From: Candidatus Melainabacteria bacterium
GTDB taxonomy: Bacteria; Cyanobacteriota; Vampirovibrionia; Obscuribacterales; Obscuribacteraceae
Reading direction: 5' to 3'
NCBI GenBank assembly: GCA_016716405.1
Contig: JADJWK010000003.1
Location: forward strand, 310,001-374,000
Length of the DNA stretch: 64,000 nucleotides
Shown: piece by piece, positions 33,429-41,912 of the stretch
Layout of the letters: each line of letters begins with the position of its first letter
Position numbering within the stretch: position 1 is the first letter of the stretch
The notes under the pieces: generated by a model
What the model saw: only the letters and a program-made list of their open reading frames with translations
Told to the model about the DNA's origin: nothing
The model's database searches: none
Translations under genes and position numbers: made by a program

Positions 33429-35088
33429 GACCGCTAGCCTCCATGGTCCCGGAGAGAGCTTTCAGATCCTCGGCCAGCTCTCGGGCGGTAGCATATCTGT
33501 CCGGCAGCTCCAGGCTGGTTGCTCTGGCGACGATTCTATCCAGCTCGTCGGGCACGGTGCTCAGGACTTTCGCCGGGTGGCAGACCGACAGGGCTTCGGG
33601 CTCCTGTCCGGTGAGCAGGAAAAAGAGCGTCGCCCCGAGAGCGTAGATATCGCTCTGGCAGGTGGACTTCCCCTTGAATTGCTCCGGTGGCATATATGAT
33701 TGTTTGCCGACCACAAGAGAAGTCCTGATTTGCAGGTCTTCTCTCGTGACATTGAAATCGACCAGCTTGAGATGATTCTCCCTGCCCACCAGAAGGTTGT
33801 CCGGGGTGAAATCCTGATGGACGATGGGGGGATCCTGATTGTGCAGGCAATCGAGGATCTCGCACATTTGCAGACCGTAGTCCAGGCAACGTCGAGCCTC
33901 CAGCGCTCCCTCCTGCTCGACCATTTGTTTCAGCGAGGGCCCGTCTACATATTCGAGGACCAGATAGGCTCTCTGGTCCTGAACGAAAACGTCGAGCAGA
34001 TCGACAATTCGCTCATTGCTGATTCTTCCTAGAAGCGCAATCTCCTGCTCGAAGCTCTTGAGTGCTCGCCGGCGGTCGTGCGCTTCGGTGGACTCCGGCA
34101 AAATGTACTCTTTCAGCACCACTTGCGGTGCGCCGCCGAGATCGTTTCGCTTTGCCAGATAGACCGTTCCCTGCCCTCCGGAGCCGATTTTGCGAACGAT
34201 TTCGAGCTTGTCGTCGTTCATCTTCGTTCCCGGAGGAAGCACCTGGGTCCACTTACGCTTCTGCTGCTCGAGCAGAGCCTGGCTCCAGATCTCGGTATAT
34301 CTCGTTCCTACTGTGCTCGAGTCGAATACGAGCAGTTTCATGTCGTCACTGATGACCCCCTCCGGGGCCAGGCGGTCCATTGCGGTTCGCAGGACTTTGA
34401 GCTCGGCAGCGGTCCTGATCGTGTGAAGGTCGAGACTCAGAGACCTGGAGCCGAACCTGAGCTCCAGAACTCTCTCATGCCGTCCCTTTCTCTTTTCCTC
34501 CCTGACCCGGGCGCCGGTGAGCGCTTTCCACGGGTAGAGCGATGATCGCAGGCTCATGGCTCCCGTCCACTGTTTGCGGATTCCTTCCCGGGTGATGATC
34601 AGATTGGTGGGTTCCAGAAGAGCCTTCAGGGAGACTCGGGCGCCGAGCTTGAGAAGGACCAGGAGATAGACGACGAGAATCGAGAGGAGGGTGACGAGCA
34701 GGAGACCTCGGGTAAGAAAATCGTGCAGGGCCGAGTGGAAGATAGGCAGGGATACGGTCCGCAGGACAGGCCAGATGAACGAATCGACAAGAATCGGCAC
34801 CCCGGTGGCGACGAGCTTCATCAAAAGGATGGGCAGAAAGAGGAAGAATGTCAAGGCAGCGGAGACTTCGCCACCGGCCCCGCCCGACCTTACCTCGTGA
34901 TAGAGAACAGCGATATCGCGTTGCAGGTGCCCATACTCGAGGACAGCTTCGATTCGAGAGGGGGCTGCCGGCGGCCCGGACTTTCTCAAGACAGCGAGCT
35001 CCCCGGCCGGCGTCGCCTCGAGACCGGCCTCGCTATTCTCCTTCGAGTCCACCAGCCTGGTTTTGCGGCCCTGGAAGACTTCCGTCAT
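33421..35088 (-). CDS. Membrane-anchored Ser/Thr kinase, HQD/DFN variant
   Basis: 555 residues from ATG 35088, which overlaps the previous stop (TGATG); the open frame upstream is only antisense-like sequence from the neighbouring kinase. Two membrane segments (FFLFLPILLMKLVATGVPIL and LVTLLSILVVYLLVLLKLG) precede a PH-like beta domain and the kinase. The loop is GSGGQGTVYLAK, the lysine sits in VVLKEYI, and the catalytic loop is HQDFTPDN, keeping Asp and Asn but changing Arg to Gln; DFG reads DFN. It may be active with reduced or altered regulation. Confidence 0.85.
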   Translation of the reverse strand: MTEVFQGRKTRLVDSKENSEAGLEATPAGELAVLRKSGPPAAPSRIEAVLEYGHLQRDIAVLYHEVRSGGAGGEVSAALTFFLFLPILLMKLVATGVPILVDSFIWPVLRTVSLPIFHSALHDFLTRGLLLVTLLSILVVYLLVLLKLGARVSLKALLEPTNLIITREGIRKQWTGAMSLRSSLYPWKALTGARVREEKRKGRHERVLELRFGSRSLSLDLHTIRTAAELKVLRTAMDRLAPEGVISDDMKLLVFDSSTVGTRYTEIWSQALLEQQKRKWTQVLPPGTKMNDDKLEIVRKIGSGGQGTVYLAKRNDLGGAPQVVLKEYILPESTEAHDRRRALKSFEQEIALLGRISNERIVDLLDVFVQDQRAYLVLEYVDGPSLKQMVEQEGALEARRCLDYGLQMCEILDCLHNQDPPIVHQDFTPDNLLVGRENHLKLVDFNVTREDLQIRTSLVVGKQSYMPPEQFKGKSTCQSDIYALGATLFFLLTGQEPEALSVCHPAKVLSTVPDELDRIVARATSLELPDRYATARELAEDLKALSGTMEASGHV

Positions 35089-36602
35089 CAGCCACCGACT
35101 TGTTGCAGATCCGACCCGTCCTTGACGGCGGCGCTTCCGGCGGCGAGCCGCTGGAGAATATCCCTGACGGCTTTGATGTCCCGGGGGCGGTCGCTCTCGT
35201 CCAGCCGGGTGAGGCTCTGCACCAGCCTGTCGAGCTCCTCGGGCACGTCGTCGCGCAGCGCCGAGGGTGTCGAGGAAGCCAGAGGCTCGGGATCGCGACC
35301 AGTGAGGAAAAAGTGGATACTGGCGCCCAGTCCGTACAGATCGCTTCTGGTGCTGCATTTGCCGCGCACCTGCTCGGGAGGCATATAGGCTTGCTTGCCC
35401 ACCAGGGTACCGGTGGCCTGACCTATATACTCGTTTGCGGCTCCGAAGTCGATCAGGTTGAGCCTGCCCTTATCGTCCAGGAGCATGTTGTCCGGTGTGA
35501 CGTCACGGTGGATCACCGGTGGCTCCTGACCGTGGAGATAGTCCAGGACCTCGCTCAGGTCCAGGCTCCAGGCGATCACGTCGGCGATGCTCTGGCGGTT
35601 GTTCTTGCCCAGCACCTCCCTGGTGTCGCTGCCTTCTATGTACTGCAGAAGCAGGTAGTCTCTGCCATCCTCCACGAAATGGTCGTAAACGCTGGCGATC
35701 CTCTCGTGTCCGAGTTTGAGGAGGATTCTAGCCTCTCTCTGGAAATGCTCGCGCACTTTCGATTTGTGCTCTTCGTTCAGGTGGTCGGGCACCACCGATT
35801 CTTTCACGACATATCTGACTTTCTCGTCGTCCTCGACCAGATAGATAGCGCTGAAACCTCCCGAGCCGATCTGCTTGATCACGCGCAGTGAGTTGCTTTT
35901 CAGCCTGGATCCAGGGTTTAGCGGAACGAAGGCTGTAAAAGTATAGTTGTCCCTCAGTTGCTCCTCCCAGAATCTGGTATAGGAGAGCCTCGGCCGATTC
36001 TGCTCTTCGCTTTTCTCGAGCTCCAGAAGTCGTGGCAACTGGGAAAGCCTCTTGTCTGGTTTGCACCGGGTCGCCCACTCTTCCATGGCATTGACCAGTG
36101 TGTTCAGACCTTGCGGATCGAATCCGGAAAGCTTCAGCTCCGCCGTGCCCCCGGAGAAGAACTCGAGCCTGATCGAGGCGCCTCCGTGACGGATCGGCGC
36201 ATCCTCGCCATTTCCAGCGATATTGATGGTGATCTCGCTGATATCGTTCCAGAGCCTGGTGCATTTGCCGCTCAGAGAGAAGAAGAAGCAGGATGGAAAC
36301 ATCAGGCCGCGCTCGGCGATGACGATCGAGTCGCTGGCGTAGAGAAACCAGCCCAGAACCCCGGCCAGGAACAGAAGAGGAATGGCCGCTGCCGTCACCG
36401 CGAGCATAGACATCTCGTTGCCGTAATAGCTGAAGGCGCCGAGGAGAAGCGCCACGGCCGCGCCTATGAAGCCAATGTCGATGATCCCTTTGAGCTCCGG
36501 TCTCAGTTTCCTGTATCGCTCTCTGAACGCCGCTCCGGTGGCTCCCCGGTAGGCGATTGTCGTACATCGCTTCCTGGCAGTATTAATTGTCAAAAGTTTC
36601 AT
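35088..36602 (-). CDS. Membrane-anchored Ser/Thr protein kinase, canonical
   Basis: 504 residues and the first gene of the operon. Two membrane spans (IIDIGFIGAAVALLLGAFSY, LAVTAAAIPLLFLAGVLGWF) are followed by a PH-like beta region (LWNDISEITINI) and a full kinase domain: GSGGFSAIYL, lysine in YVVKESV, IHRDVTPDNMLL, DFGAAN, YMPPEQ and YGLGASIHFFLTG. All catalytic residues are intact. The start ATG 36602 has AAGAG five bases upstream. It is homologous over its whole length to the next three gene products, so the set arose by tandem duplication. Confidence 0.92.
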   Translation of the reverse strand: MKLLTINTARKRCTTIAYRGATGAAFRERYRKLRPELKGIIDIGFIGAAVALLLGAFSYYGNEMSMLAVTAAAIPLLFLAGVLGWFLYASDSIVIAERGLMFPSCFFFSLSGKCTRLWNDISEITINIAGNGEDAPIRHGGASIRLEFFSGGTAELKLSGFDPQGLNTLVNAMEEWATRCKPDKRLSQLPRLLELEKSEEQNRPRLSYTRFWEEQLRDNYTFTAFVPLNPGSRLKSNSLRVIKQIGSGGFSAIYLVEDDEKVRYVVKESVVPDHLNEEHKSKVREHFQREARILLKLGHERIASVYDHFVEDGRDYLLLQYIEGSDTREVLGKNNRQSIADVIAWSLDLSEVLDYLHGQEPPVIHRDVTPDNMLLDDKGRLNLIDFGAANEYIGQATGTLVGKQAYMPPEQVRGKCSTRSDLYGLGASIHFFLTGRDPEPLASSTPSALRDDVPEELDRLVQSLTRLDESDRPRDIKAVRDILQRLAAGSAAVKDGSDLQQVGG

Positions 36603-36648
36603 TGCTCTTCGCCTCTGAGGACGCTTCCGATACTTTTTTTATACCCAG

Positions 36649-36659
36649 CCTCCCGGAGG
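36649..36659. promoter_or_regulatory. 11-bp palindrome between divergent genes
   Basis: CCTCCCGGAGG, an odd-length palindrome in the 91-bp gap between the kinase operon and the secreted protein gene. TATAAA lies on both sides (minus strand near 36640, plus strand at 36666). It could be a regulatory site for either transcript; no regulator is linked. Confidence 0.25.
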
Positions 36660-36693
36660 AAACTGATATAAAGGAAGAGTCTCTCGGGCGGGA

Positions 36694-37461
36694 GTGCCTT
36701 CCTTGCTGCGGCTCGTCGTGGTCATTGCTCTAGTCTGCTCCGCCCTTGCCGGCGGACCCCCGCCGGCAAGGTCCAGGGTCATCGATGCCGAGATCGAGCA
36801 TAAGGAGTTTCTGCCTCCTGTTCCAGCCAGCTACCAGGCAGGCGCCGATCTCGACGCCGCCGCGCCTGCCGTGAGGGTGGAGTGGTTTCCGGTTCCGGAC
36901 TGGATGGCGGGCACCTGGCAGAAAGAAGGAGATCAGGAGACCTTCGAGGAGGATTTCACCTCGGGGCGACAGCAGCAGACGAATTTCTGGCTCAGCAACC
37001 GGGTCAGTCTCTCATTCGGGCATCAGGTGGACGCGCTCAACACAGTCTGGCACGCCGAGGTCCTTCCTTTCAGGGCGGATGGCAATCGCCAGGGCGGCAG
37101 GGACAGACGATATGTCATCGATATGAATTGCAACCGGTCGACTCCTCAATTCGTCAGTCTTCGCTTCCACTCGGTGGTGGCCGCTGTGGATGGTCGAGGC
37201 CGGGTGCAGGGAAGCCGCCAGCAGGAGGAGATCGTCAACTTCAGCCCGGGCGCTTCACCTGGCTCGGTGGCAAGCGAGAGCTCCACCAAGACGTTTACCG
37301 ACAGGGGCCAGCCGCTTTATCTTACCGATTCGCATACGATTCGGACCCGCACGGCGCCCTTCCGGCCGGTGGATTTTCTGAATGGCATCGATTTGCGCCG
37401 ATCTTTCGCCGAGTTTCTGACTTCTAGAAATATGTCTAACCGGATTCCGGCGTCTCGGTGA
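36694..37461 (+). CDS. Secreted protein of unknown function
   Basis: 255 residues from GTG 36694. A signal peptide (LRLVVVIALVCSALAGG) is followed by a mature domain with WFPVPDWMAGTWQKEG, a G-x-W type opening like those of lipocalin-like lipoprotein domains, then beta-rich sequence (RYVIDMNCN, FVSLRFHSVVAAVD) and a C-terminal FRPVDFLNGIDLRRSF. The region around 36671 (GGAAGAG) is a distant ribosome site. No enzyme motif is visible. It stands alone, divergent from the kinase operon. Confidence 0.5.
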   Translation: MPSLLRLVVVIALVCSALAGGPPPARSRVIDAEIEHKEFLPPVPASYQAGADLDAAAPAVRVEWFPVPDWMAGTWQKEGDQETFEEDFTSGRQQQTNFWLSNRVSLSFGHQVDALNTVWHAEVLPFRADGNRQGGRDRRYVIDMNCNRSTPQFVSLRFHSVVAAVDGRGRVQGSRQQEEIVNFSPGASPGSVASESSTKTFTDRGQPLYLTDSHTIRTRTAPFRPVDFLNGIDLRRSFAEFLTSRNMSNRIPASR

Positions 37462-37617
37462 GGATCCCGTTGGCTTGGCAAGTCAAGAACAGCGGCAAGC
37501 GGTCTCGCCGAGAATTCCGGTAACGAGATCCCGATCACAGATTCACGCTTCTTCTAGCGGCTGGAATTGTTCTATCAATCCTGCTTCAATTACTCACTGT
37601 TACTAGAAGGAATCAAC

Positions 37618-39384
37618 ATGAAGCTGGCGGTTTTCCGGGCATGCCTGGCCTTTCTCGTTCTCACCACCACATTCCCTCTTCCAGCGCGGGCGGAAGAGTC
37701 GCCGGTAATGCGCTCGCTCAAGACTGAGCTCGACCGCTCCTTCGCCAAGCTCAAGAAGGCTGGTGACGCGCCCCTCTACTATCTCGGCTATCGACTGTAC
37801 GACACGACGACCTACTATATCAGCGCCGAGTATGGGGCTCTTACCGGAGAAGTCGAGCCTGTGCGGCGCCGCACCTTGAACGTGGATGTCAGGGTGGGTT
37901 CGCACCAGATGGACAATACCCACAGGAGCGGGAACCCGGGTATGTTCAATGTCCTGGATGCTCTGAGCGGCCAGACCCAGGTCTATGTTCCCCTGGAAGA
38001 CAATGATCTGGCTCTCCGGCATGCTCTCTGGCTTCAGACCGACCGAACATTCAAACGAGCCCAGCAGCAATACTCCAGAGTCATGGCCAGCCGGGATGTG
38101 AATGTCACGGAAGAGGACAAGTCCAATGACTTCTCCAGGGAAGAGCCAAGCCGTTATTTCGAGCCTGCCAGGTCCGTCTCCCTCAATCTCGACCAGTGGA
38201 CCAGGACCACCAAGAATCTTTCGGCGATATTCCGAAAATACAAGGACATATACGCATCATCGGTGGTATTCACCGCCAAAGTCACCCGGCGGTATCTGGT
38301 GAACAGCGAGGGCACCAGCATAGAGGACAGTCGGACCGATTTCCGCATCTACGCGATGGCCCAGGCGCGCGCCGAGGATGGCATGAATCTCTGGCTCTAC
38401 GACGACATCGATGCCACCAGTCTCGAAGAGCTGCCTGACCGGGACGGCCTTGCCGAGCTGGTCAAGCGCATGGCCGACAATCTCGATCGCCTGCGGACCG
38501 CGTCCGTGGCTCAGCCATATGTCGGCCCGGCGATTTTGCGCTCCCGGGCTGCCGGCGTGTTTTTCCACGAGGTCTTCGGTCACCGCATGGAAGGTCATCG
38601 CCAGAAGGACGAAAAGGAAGGACGGACCTTCACCAAGAGTGTCGGGCAGCAAGTCATGTCGCCCTTTATCAGTGTCTATGACGATCCGACCCAGGAGCTC
38701 ATGGGAGATCTGCACTTGAACGGCACCTACAAATACGATGACGAAGGCGTGCCTGCTCAGCGAGTTACTCTGGTGGACAAGGGTGTCCTCAAGTCATTCC
38801 TCATGTCTCGTTCGCCGGTGGAAGGTTTTCCCAAGAGCAACGGTCACGGGCGTTGCGCTCCGTCCCGGGATCCGGTGGCGCGCATGGGCAACCTGATTGT
38901 GGAGTCCGAGAAGACTGTGCCTTACGATCAGCTCCGTGCCATGCTCATCGAAGAGGTGAAACGGCAGGGCAAAGAGTATGGTCTGGTTTTCGATGATATC
39001 GCCGGCGGTTTTACACTGACCACCACTTCCGCTCCGCAGGTCTATAGCCTGCAACCACTAGTAGTGACCAGGGTTTTTGCCGATGGCAGGCCGGACGAGC
39101 TTGTTCGGGGAGTCAAGATCGTCGGTACTCCGCTGACCGCCCTGGAGAAAATCATTTGCACCAGCGACAAGACCGACACCTTTAACGGCGTATGTGGTGC
39201 GGAGTCCGGAATGGTGCCGGTTTCCGCGTCCTCCCCGAGTCTACTGGTAGGCACTCTGGAGGTGGAGCTCAAGGACAAGCGGCAGGACAAGCCACCCCTG
39301 TTGCCGCCTCCTTTGTTCGACGGTGATGGAAGCGACGACGAACATACCACCGAGCCCGAAGCCGACGAGAAGGGGAGCAAGTGA
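37618..39384 (+). CDS. Exported TldD-like zinc metalloprotease
   Basis: 588 residues from ATG 37618, which follows AGAAGGAA. The signal peptide (LAFLVLTTTFPLPARAEE) is unusual, since TldD proteins are normally cytosolic. The zinc motif HExxxH is intact (HEVFGH, His317/Glu318/His322), and the C-terminal Cys in NGVCGAESG probably supplies the third ligand as in TldD. Known TldD/TldE heterodimers trim unfolded or RiPP peptides. The four-base GTGA overlap with the next gene, a TldE-like partner, supports a complex acting outside the cytosol. The tail is Asp/Glu/Lys-rich. Confidence 0.85.
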   Translation: MKLAVFRACLAFLVLTTTFPLPARAEESPVMRSLKTELDRSFAKLKKAGDAPLYYLGYRLYDTTTYYISAEYGALTGEVEPVRRRTLNVDVRVGSHQMDNTHRSGNPGMFNVLDALSGQTQVYVPLEDNDLALRHALWLQTDRTFKRAQQQYSRVMASRDVNVTEEDKSNDFSREEPSRYFEPARSVSLNLDQWTRTTKNLSAIFRKYKDIYASSVVFTAKVTRRYLVNSEGTSIEDSRTDFRIYAMAQARAEDGMNLWLYDDIDATSLEELPDRDGLAELVKRMADNLDRLRTASVAQPYVGPAILRSRAAGVFFHEVFGHRMEGHRQKDEKEGRTFTKSVGQQVMSPFISVYDDPTQELMGDLHLNGTYKYDDEGVPAQRVTLVDKGVLKSFLMSRSPVEGFPKSNGHGRCAPSRDPVARMGNLIVESEKTVPYDQLRAMLIEEVKRQGKEYGLVFDDIAGGFTLTTTSAPQVYSLQPLVVTRVFADGRPDELVRGVKIVGTPLTALEKIICTSDKTDTFNGVCGAESGMVPVSASSPSLLVGTLEVELKDKRQDKPPLLPPPLFDGDGSDDEHTTEPEADEKGSK

Positions 39385-39386
39385 CC

Positions 39387-41147
39387 ATGACCGAGCTGAA
39401 GATCATCTTTCGCGTTTGCTTGCTGGTTCTGATTTCCTTGATTCTGGGCGTCGCGCCGGTCTTTGCCTTCACCGAGACCCCGGATGAGGACGATGCCGTA
39501 TTCACTGCCCTGGAAGACGAGATGTCCCGTACTCAGAAGCGACTGAAGCTGGACAAGCATGAGAAGCCGTATTTCGTACAGTACAAAGTAATCGAGAGCG
39601 ACATCTACTATCTGGCCGCCAGTTGCGGCGCCATCTCCCAGGACCGGCGCAGCCGCTCGCGGCGTCTTTATACCGATCTCAGAGTGGGAGACTACAAGCT
39701 CGACAGCTCCGGCGGCGGCTCCGGCTTGAGCGGCCTTTTCGGCAGCAAGTCAGGAACCTCGGGCAGGCAGCTTCCCATCGAGGACGACTACTATGCAATC
39801 CGTCAGGAAGTCTGGCTCGATACCGATGATGCTTACAAGAAAGCCATCGAGACCTACGAGGAGAAGAAGTCTCATCTCAAGTCCAATCCGGAGCAGGATC
39901 GCCTGGGCGATTGGACCCGCGAGAAGCCGGTGGTCTTCATCAAGCCGAGCGTCAAGCTCGAGGTCGACGAGAAGAAGTGGAAGGATGCCACCCGCAAGCT
40001 CTCAGCCCTTTTCCTCAAATATCCGGAAGTCGAGAACTCGGTCGTTGTTTTCAGTGCCCAGGCAGGCAATGCCTGGCTGATCAACAACGAGGGCTTCAAA
40101 CACCGGGACGGAAAGCTTCAGACCGTCCTCTCCGCGTCGGCCAAGGTGCGGGCCGCGGACGGCAAGACATATACCGACGTGGAGTTTTTCACTTCTTTGA
40201 ACTCGCAGGACATGCCCTCCATGGAGGTGATGGAGAAGCGTGTGGATGGTCTGGTAAAGCGTCTCATCCGGGTCTCCCAGGCGCCTCTGGCTGAGGAGTT
40301 CAGCGGCCCGGTGCTTTTCAGCCCGGAGGCGGCCGGACCGCTCTTGCACGCAACGCTTGCCCAGACCGTGGCTGGCGCCAACGAGAAAAGCGGCGGGGAG
40401 TCGCTTTTTCAGCAGGCTCATCCCTTCAAGAATAAAATCGGCTCCCGGGTGGCTTCCCGAATGCTTACCGTGGTGGACAACCCCAATGCTACCGAATTCA
40501 AAGGTCAGAAGCTCTTCGGCAGCTATGAGGTAGACGACGACGGGGTGCCTGCTCAGGAGATTACTCTTATCGAGAAGGGGGTTCTCAAGACTCTCTGCAC
40601 CAGCAGGATCCCTACCAGGGGCGTGGACGGGAGCAACGGGCATTCCGGAAACGGAGTGGGGACGGTGAGTATATTGATGGTTTCTGCCGATCCTTCGGTA
40701 AACGCCAAGAAATTGAAGAAAAAACTCATCGACCTGGGTAAGGAGCAGGGCTACGACTACGTTTATATAGCCAGGAGAATTGCTCAGATGCCTGACTGGC
40801 TCATGAATATGGGGGCGGCTATCACAAGCGTCTTCTCGAAGATTCAGGGGTCTTTGAGCCTGCAACCTACCGAGCTGTATCGTGTAAGCGTAGCCAACGG
40901 CAAAGAGGAGCTCGTTCGCGGCGCCAGTATTCTCGTTCAGCCCTCCAGGCTGCTTCGCGATATCAGCGCGGCCGGCAACGAGCAGAAAGCCGTGCTGGTG
41001 GCCCAGGGGCAGTACAACGCCATGTCTATCGTGGTGCCGGCGGTGATAGTAAGGGATGTGGACATTCAGGAGCCTTCCAAGAAGGCCGAGAAGCCGCCGA
41101 TACTGCCGAGCCCTCTCAGCAGTCCGGAGGCGAGCCCGAGCCCCTAG
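39387..41147 (+). CDS. Exported TldE-like partner lacking the zinc motif
   Basis: 586 residues from ATG 39387 (ribosome site AAGGGGAG); a GTG at 39381 overlapping the previous stop is the alternative. The signal peptide is LLVLISLILGVAPVFAF. It is homologous along its length to the upstream TldD-like protein, but the site equal to HExxxH reads HATLAQ and the third-ligand cysteine is missing, which is how TldE (PmbA) differs from TldD. It should therefore be the structural or substrate-binding subunit. The C-terminus is proline/serine-rich (PLSSPEASPSP). Confidence 0.8.
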   Translation: MTELKIIFRVCLLVLISLILGVAPVFAFTETPDEDDAVFTALEDEMSRTQKRLKLDKHEKPYFVQYKVIESDIYYLAASCGAISQDRRSRSRRLYTDLRVGDYKLDSSGGGSGLSGLFGSKSGTSGRQLPIEDDYYAIRQEVWLDTDDAYKKAIETYEEKKSHLKSNPEQDRLGDWTREKPVVFIKPSVKLEVDEKKWKDATRKLSALFLKYPEVENSVVVFSAQAGNAWLINNEGFKHRDGKLQTVLSASAKVRAADGKTYTDVEFFTSLNSQDMPSMEVMEKRVDGLVKRLIRVSQAPLAEEFSGPVLFSPEAAGPLLHATLAQTVAGANEKSGGESLFQQAHPFKNKIGSRVASRMLTVVDNPNATEFKGQKLFGSYEVDDDGVPAQEITLIEKGVLKTLCTSRIPTRGVDGSNGHSGNGVGTVSILMVSADPSVNAKKLKKKLIDLGKEQGYDYVYIARRIAQMPDWLMNMGAAITSVFSKIQGSLSLQPTELYRVSVANGKEELVRGASILVQPSRLLRDISAAGNEQKAVLVAQGQYNAMSIVVPAVIVRDVDIQEPSKKAEKPPILPSPLSSPEASPSP

Positions 41148-41152
41148 CCATA

Positions 41153-41183
41153 TTGACGCAATGGCGGGAACTCTTGCTATGAT
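41153..41183 (+). promoter_or_regulatory. Promoter with extended -10 box (TGCTATGAT)
   Basis: TTGACG at 41153-41158, 19 bases, then TATGAT at 41178-41183 with a TGn extension. The -10 box ends 6 bases before ATG 41190, so the transcript should start at the start codon itself. It separates the TldD/TldE unit from the zinc-ribbon, kinase and CHAT genes. Confidence 0.55.
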
Positions 41184-41189
41184 CGCCCT

Positions 41190-41912
41190 ATGGCAGGAAG
41201 CTCCGAGATTACATATGTTGAATGCCCCTCGTGCCTGAGACGCAACGATCAGGGCATGAGCTTCTGCATGTACTGCGGCACCGGGCTTTCGGGGACGGGT
41301 GAGAGGGCCGGCACCGCCGATCTGCGATCGCTGGTGCCCTGTCTCAAGTGCGGAAAAGCCGACGAGCTGAGCAAGAGCTTCTGTGTATTCTGCGGTGCCG
41401 AGATCTATGTGCCGGGTTCCTCCGCCCCGGACTCCTCAGCTTTCAAGAAATTCAGCTGGGAGTTGCAAAGAATCGACGACATCGATGTCCTGAGAGCCGA
41501 TCCGGAGCAGCCCATAAAGAAGGCCCATCGCCAGAAGGCAGTCAACTGGACGCTGCTGCTCGGACTTCTCGGGATACTCTCCGGTGCCGGTGCTGCTTTC
41601 GCTCTGGGCGGGCATACCCTTCAGACGGCATATCTCAAACTGGTTCTGCCGGCTGAAGGGCTCGTCATTTACGCTTCTCCTTCGGCTACCTCATATGTCC
41701 TGGAGAGCGAGGATAAGAAATTCTTTCTAACCGGACATAGCGGCCGGGACGGCTCGATAAGCATCAAAGATGTGCCTCCCGGGAAGTATACTGTGAGGCT
41801 CAGTGCTCCCGGTCACAAGACCGTGCGCCAGAAAGTGCCGGTGGAAGCCAAACGCACAACGCTTCTCGGCTATCCGGAAAAGATCGTATTGCCAGAAAAG
41901 GGCAAATGGTAG
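41190..41912 (+). CDS. Double zinc-ribbon membrane protein with PEGA-like domain
   Basis: 240 residues. Two zinc ribbons at the N-terminus (CPSCLRR...FCMYCGTG and CLKCGKAD...FCVFCGAE), a linker, one membrane span (LLLGLLGILSGAGAAFALGG), and an outer beta domain (GSISIKDVPPGKYTVRLSAP) of the carboxypeptidase-regulatory or PEGA kind. Such proteins often accompany Ser/Thr kinases as anchors or substrates. It overlaps the kinase gene by seven bases. Its mRNA is predicted to be leaderless, with the -10 box immediately upstream. Confidence 0.7.
   Translation: MAGSSEITYVECPSCLRRNDQGMSFCMYCGTGLSGTGERAGTADLRSLVPCLKCGKADELSKSFCVFCGAEIYVPGSSAPDSSAFKKFSWELQRIDDIDVLRADPEQPIKKAHRQKAVNWTLLLGLLGILSGAGAAFALGGHTLQTAYLKLVLPAEGLVIYASPSATSYVLESEDKKFFLTGHSGRDGSISIKDVPPGKYTVRLSAPGHKTVRQKVPVEAKRTTLLGYPEKIVLPEKGKW

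Noticed and set aside
35089..35358. Longer N-terminus for the second kinase
   Set aside because: The upstream frame is Arg/Gly-rich sequence overlapping the first kinase's C-terminus; ATG 35088 overlaps its stop as in the other operon junctions.
41153..41158. TldD/TldE and the zinc-ribbon/kinase/CHAT genes as a single operon
   Set aside because: A good promoter lies in the 42-base gap, so I treat them as two units, though read-through is possible.
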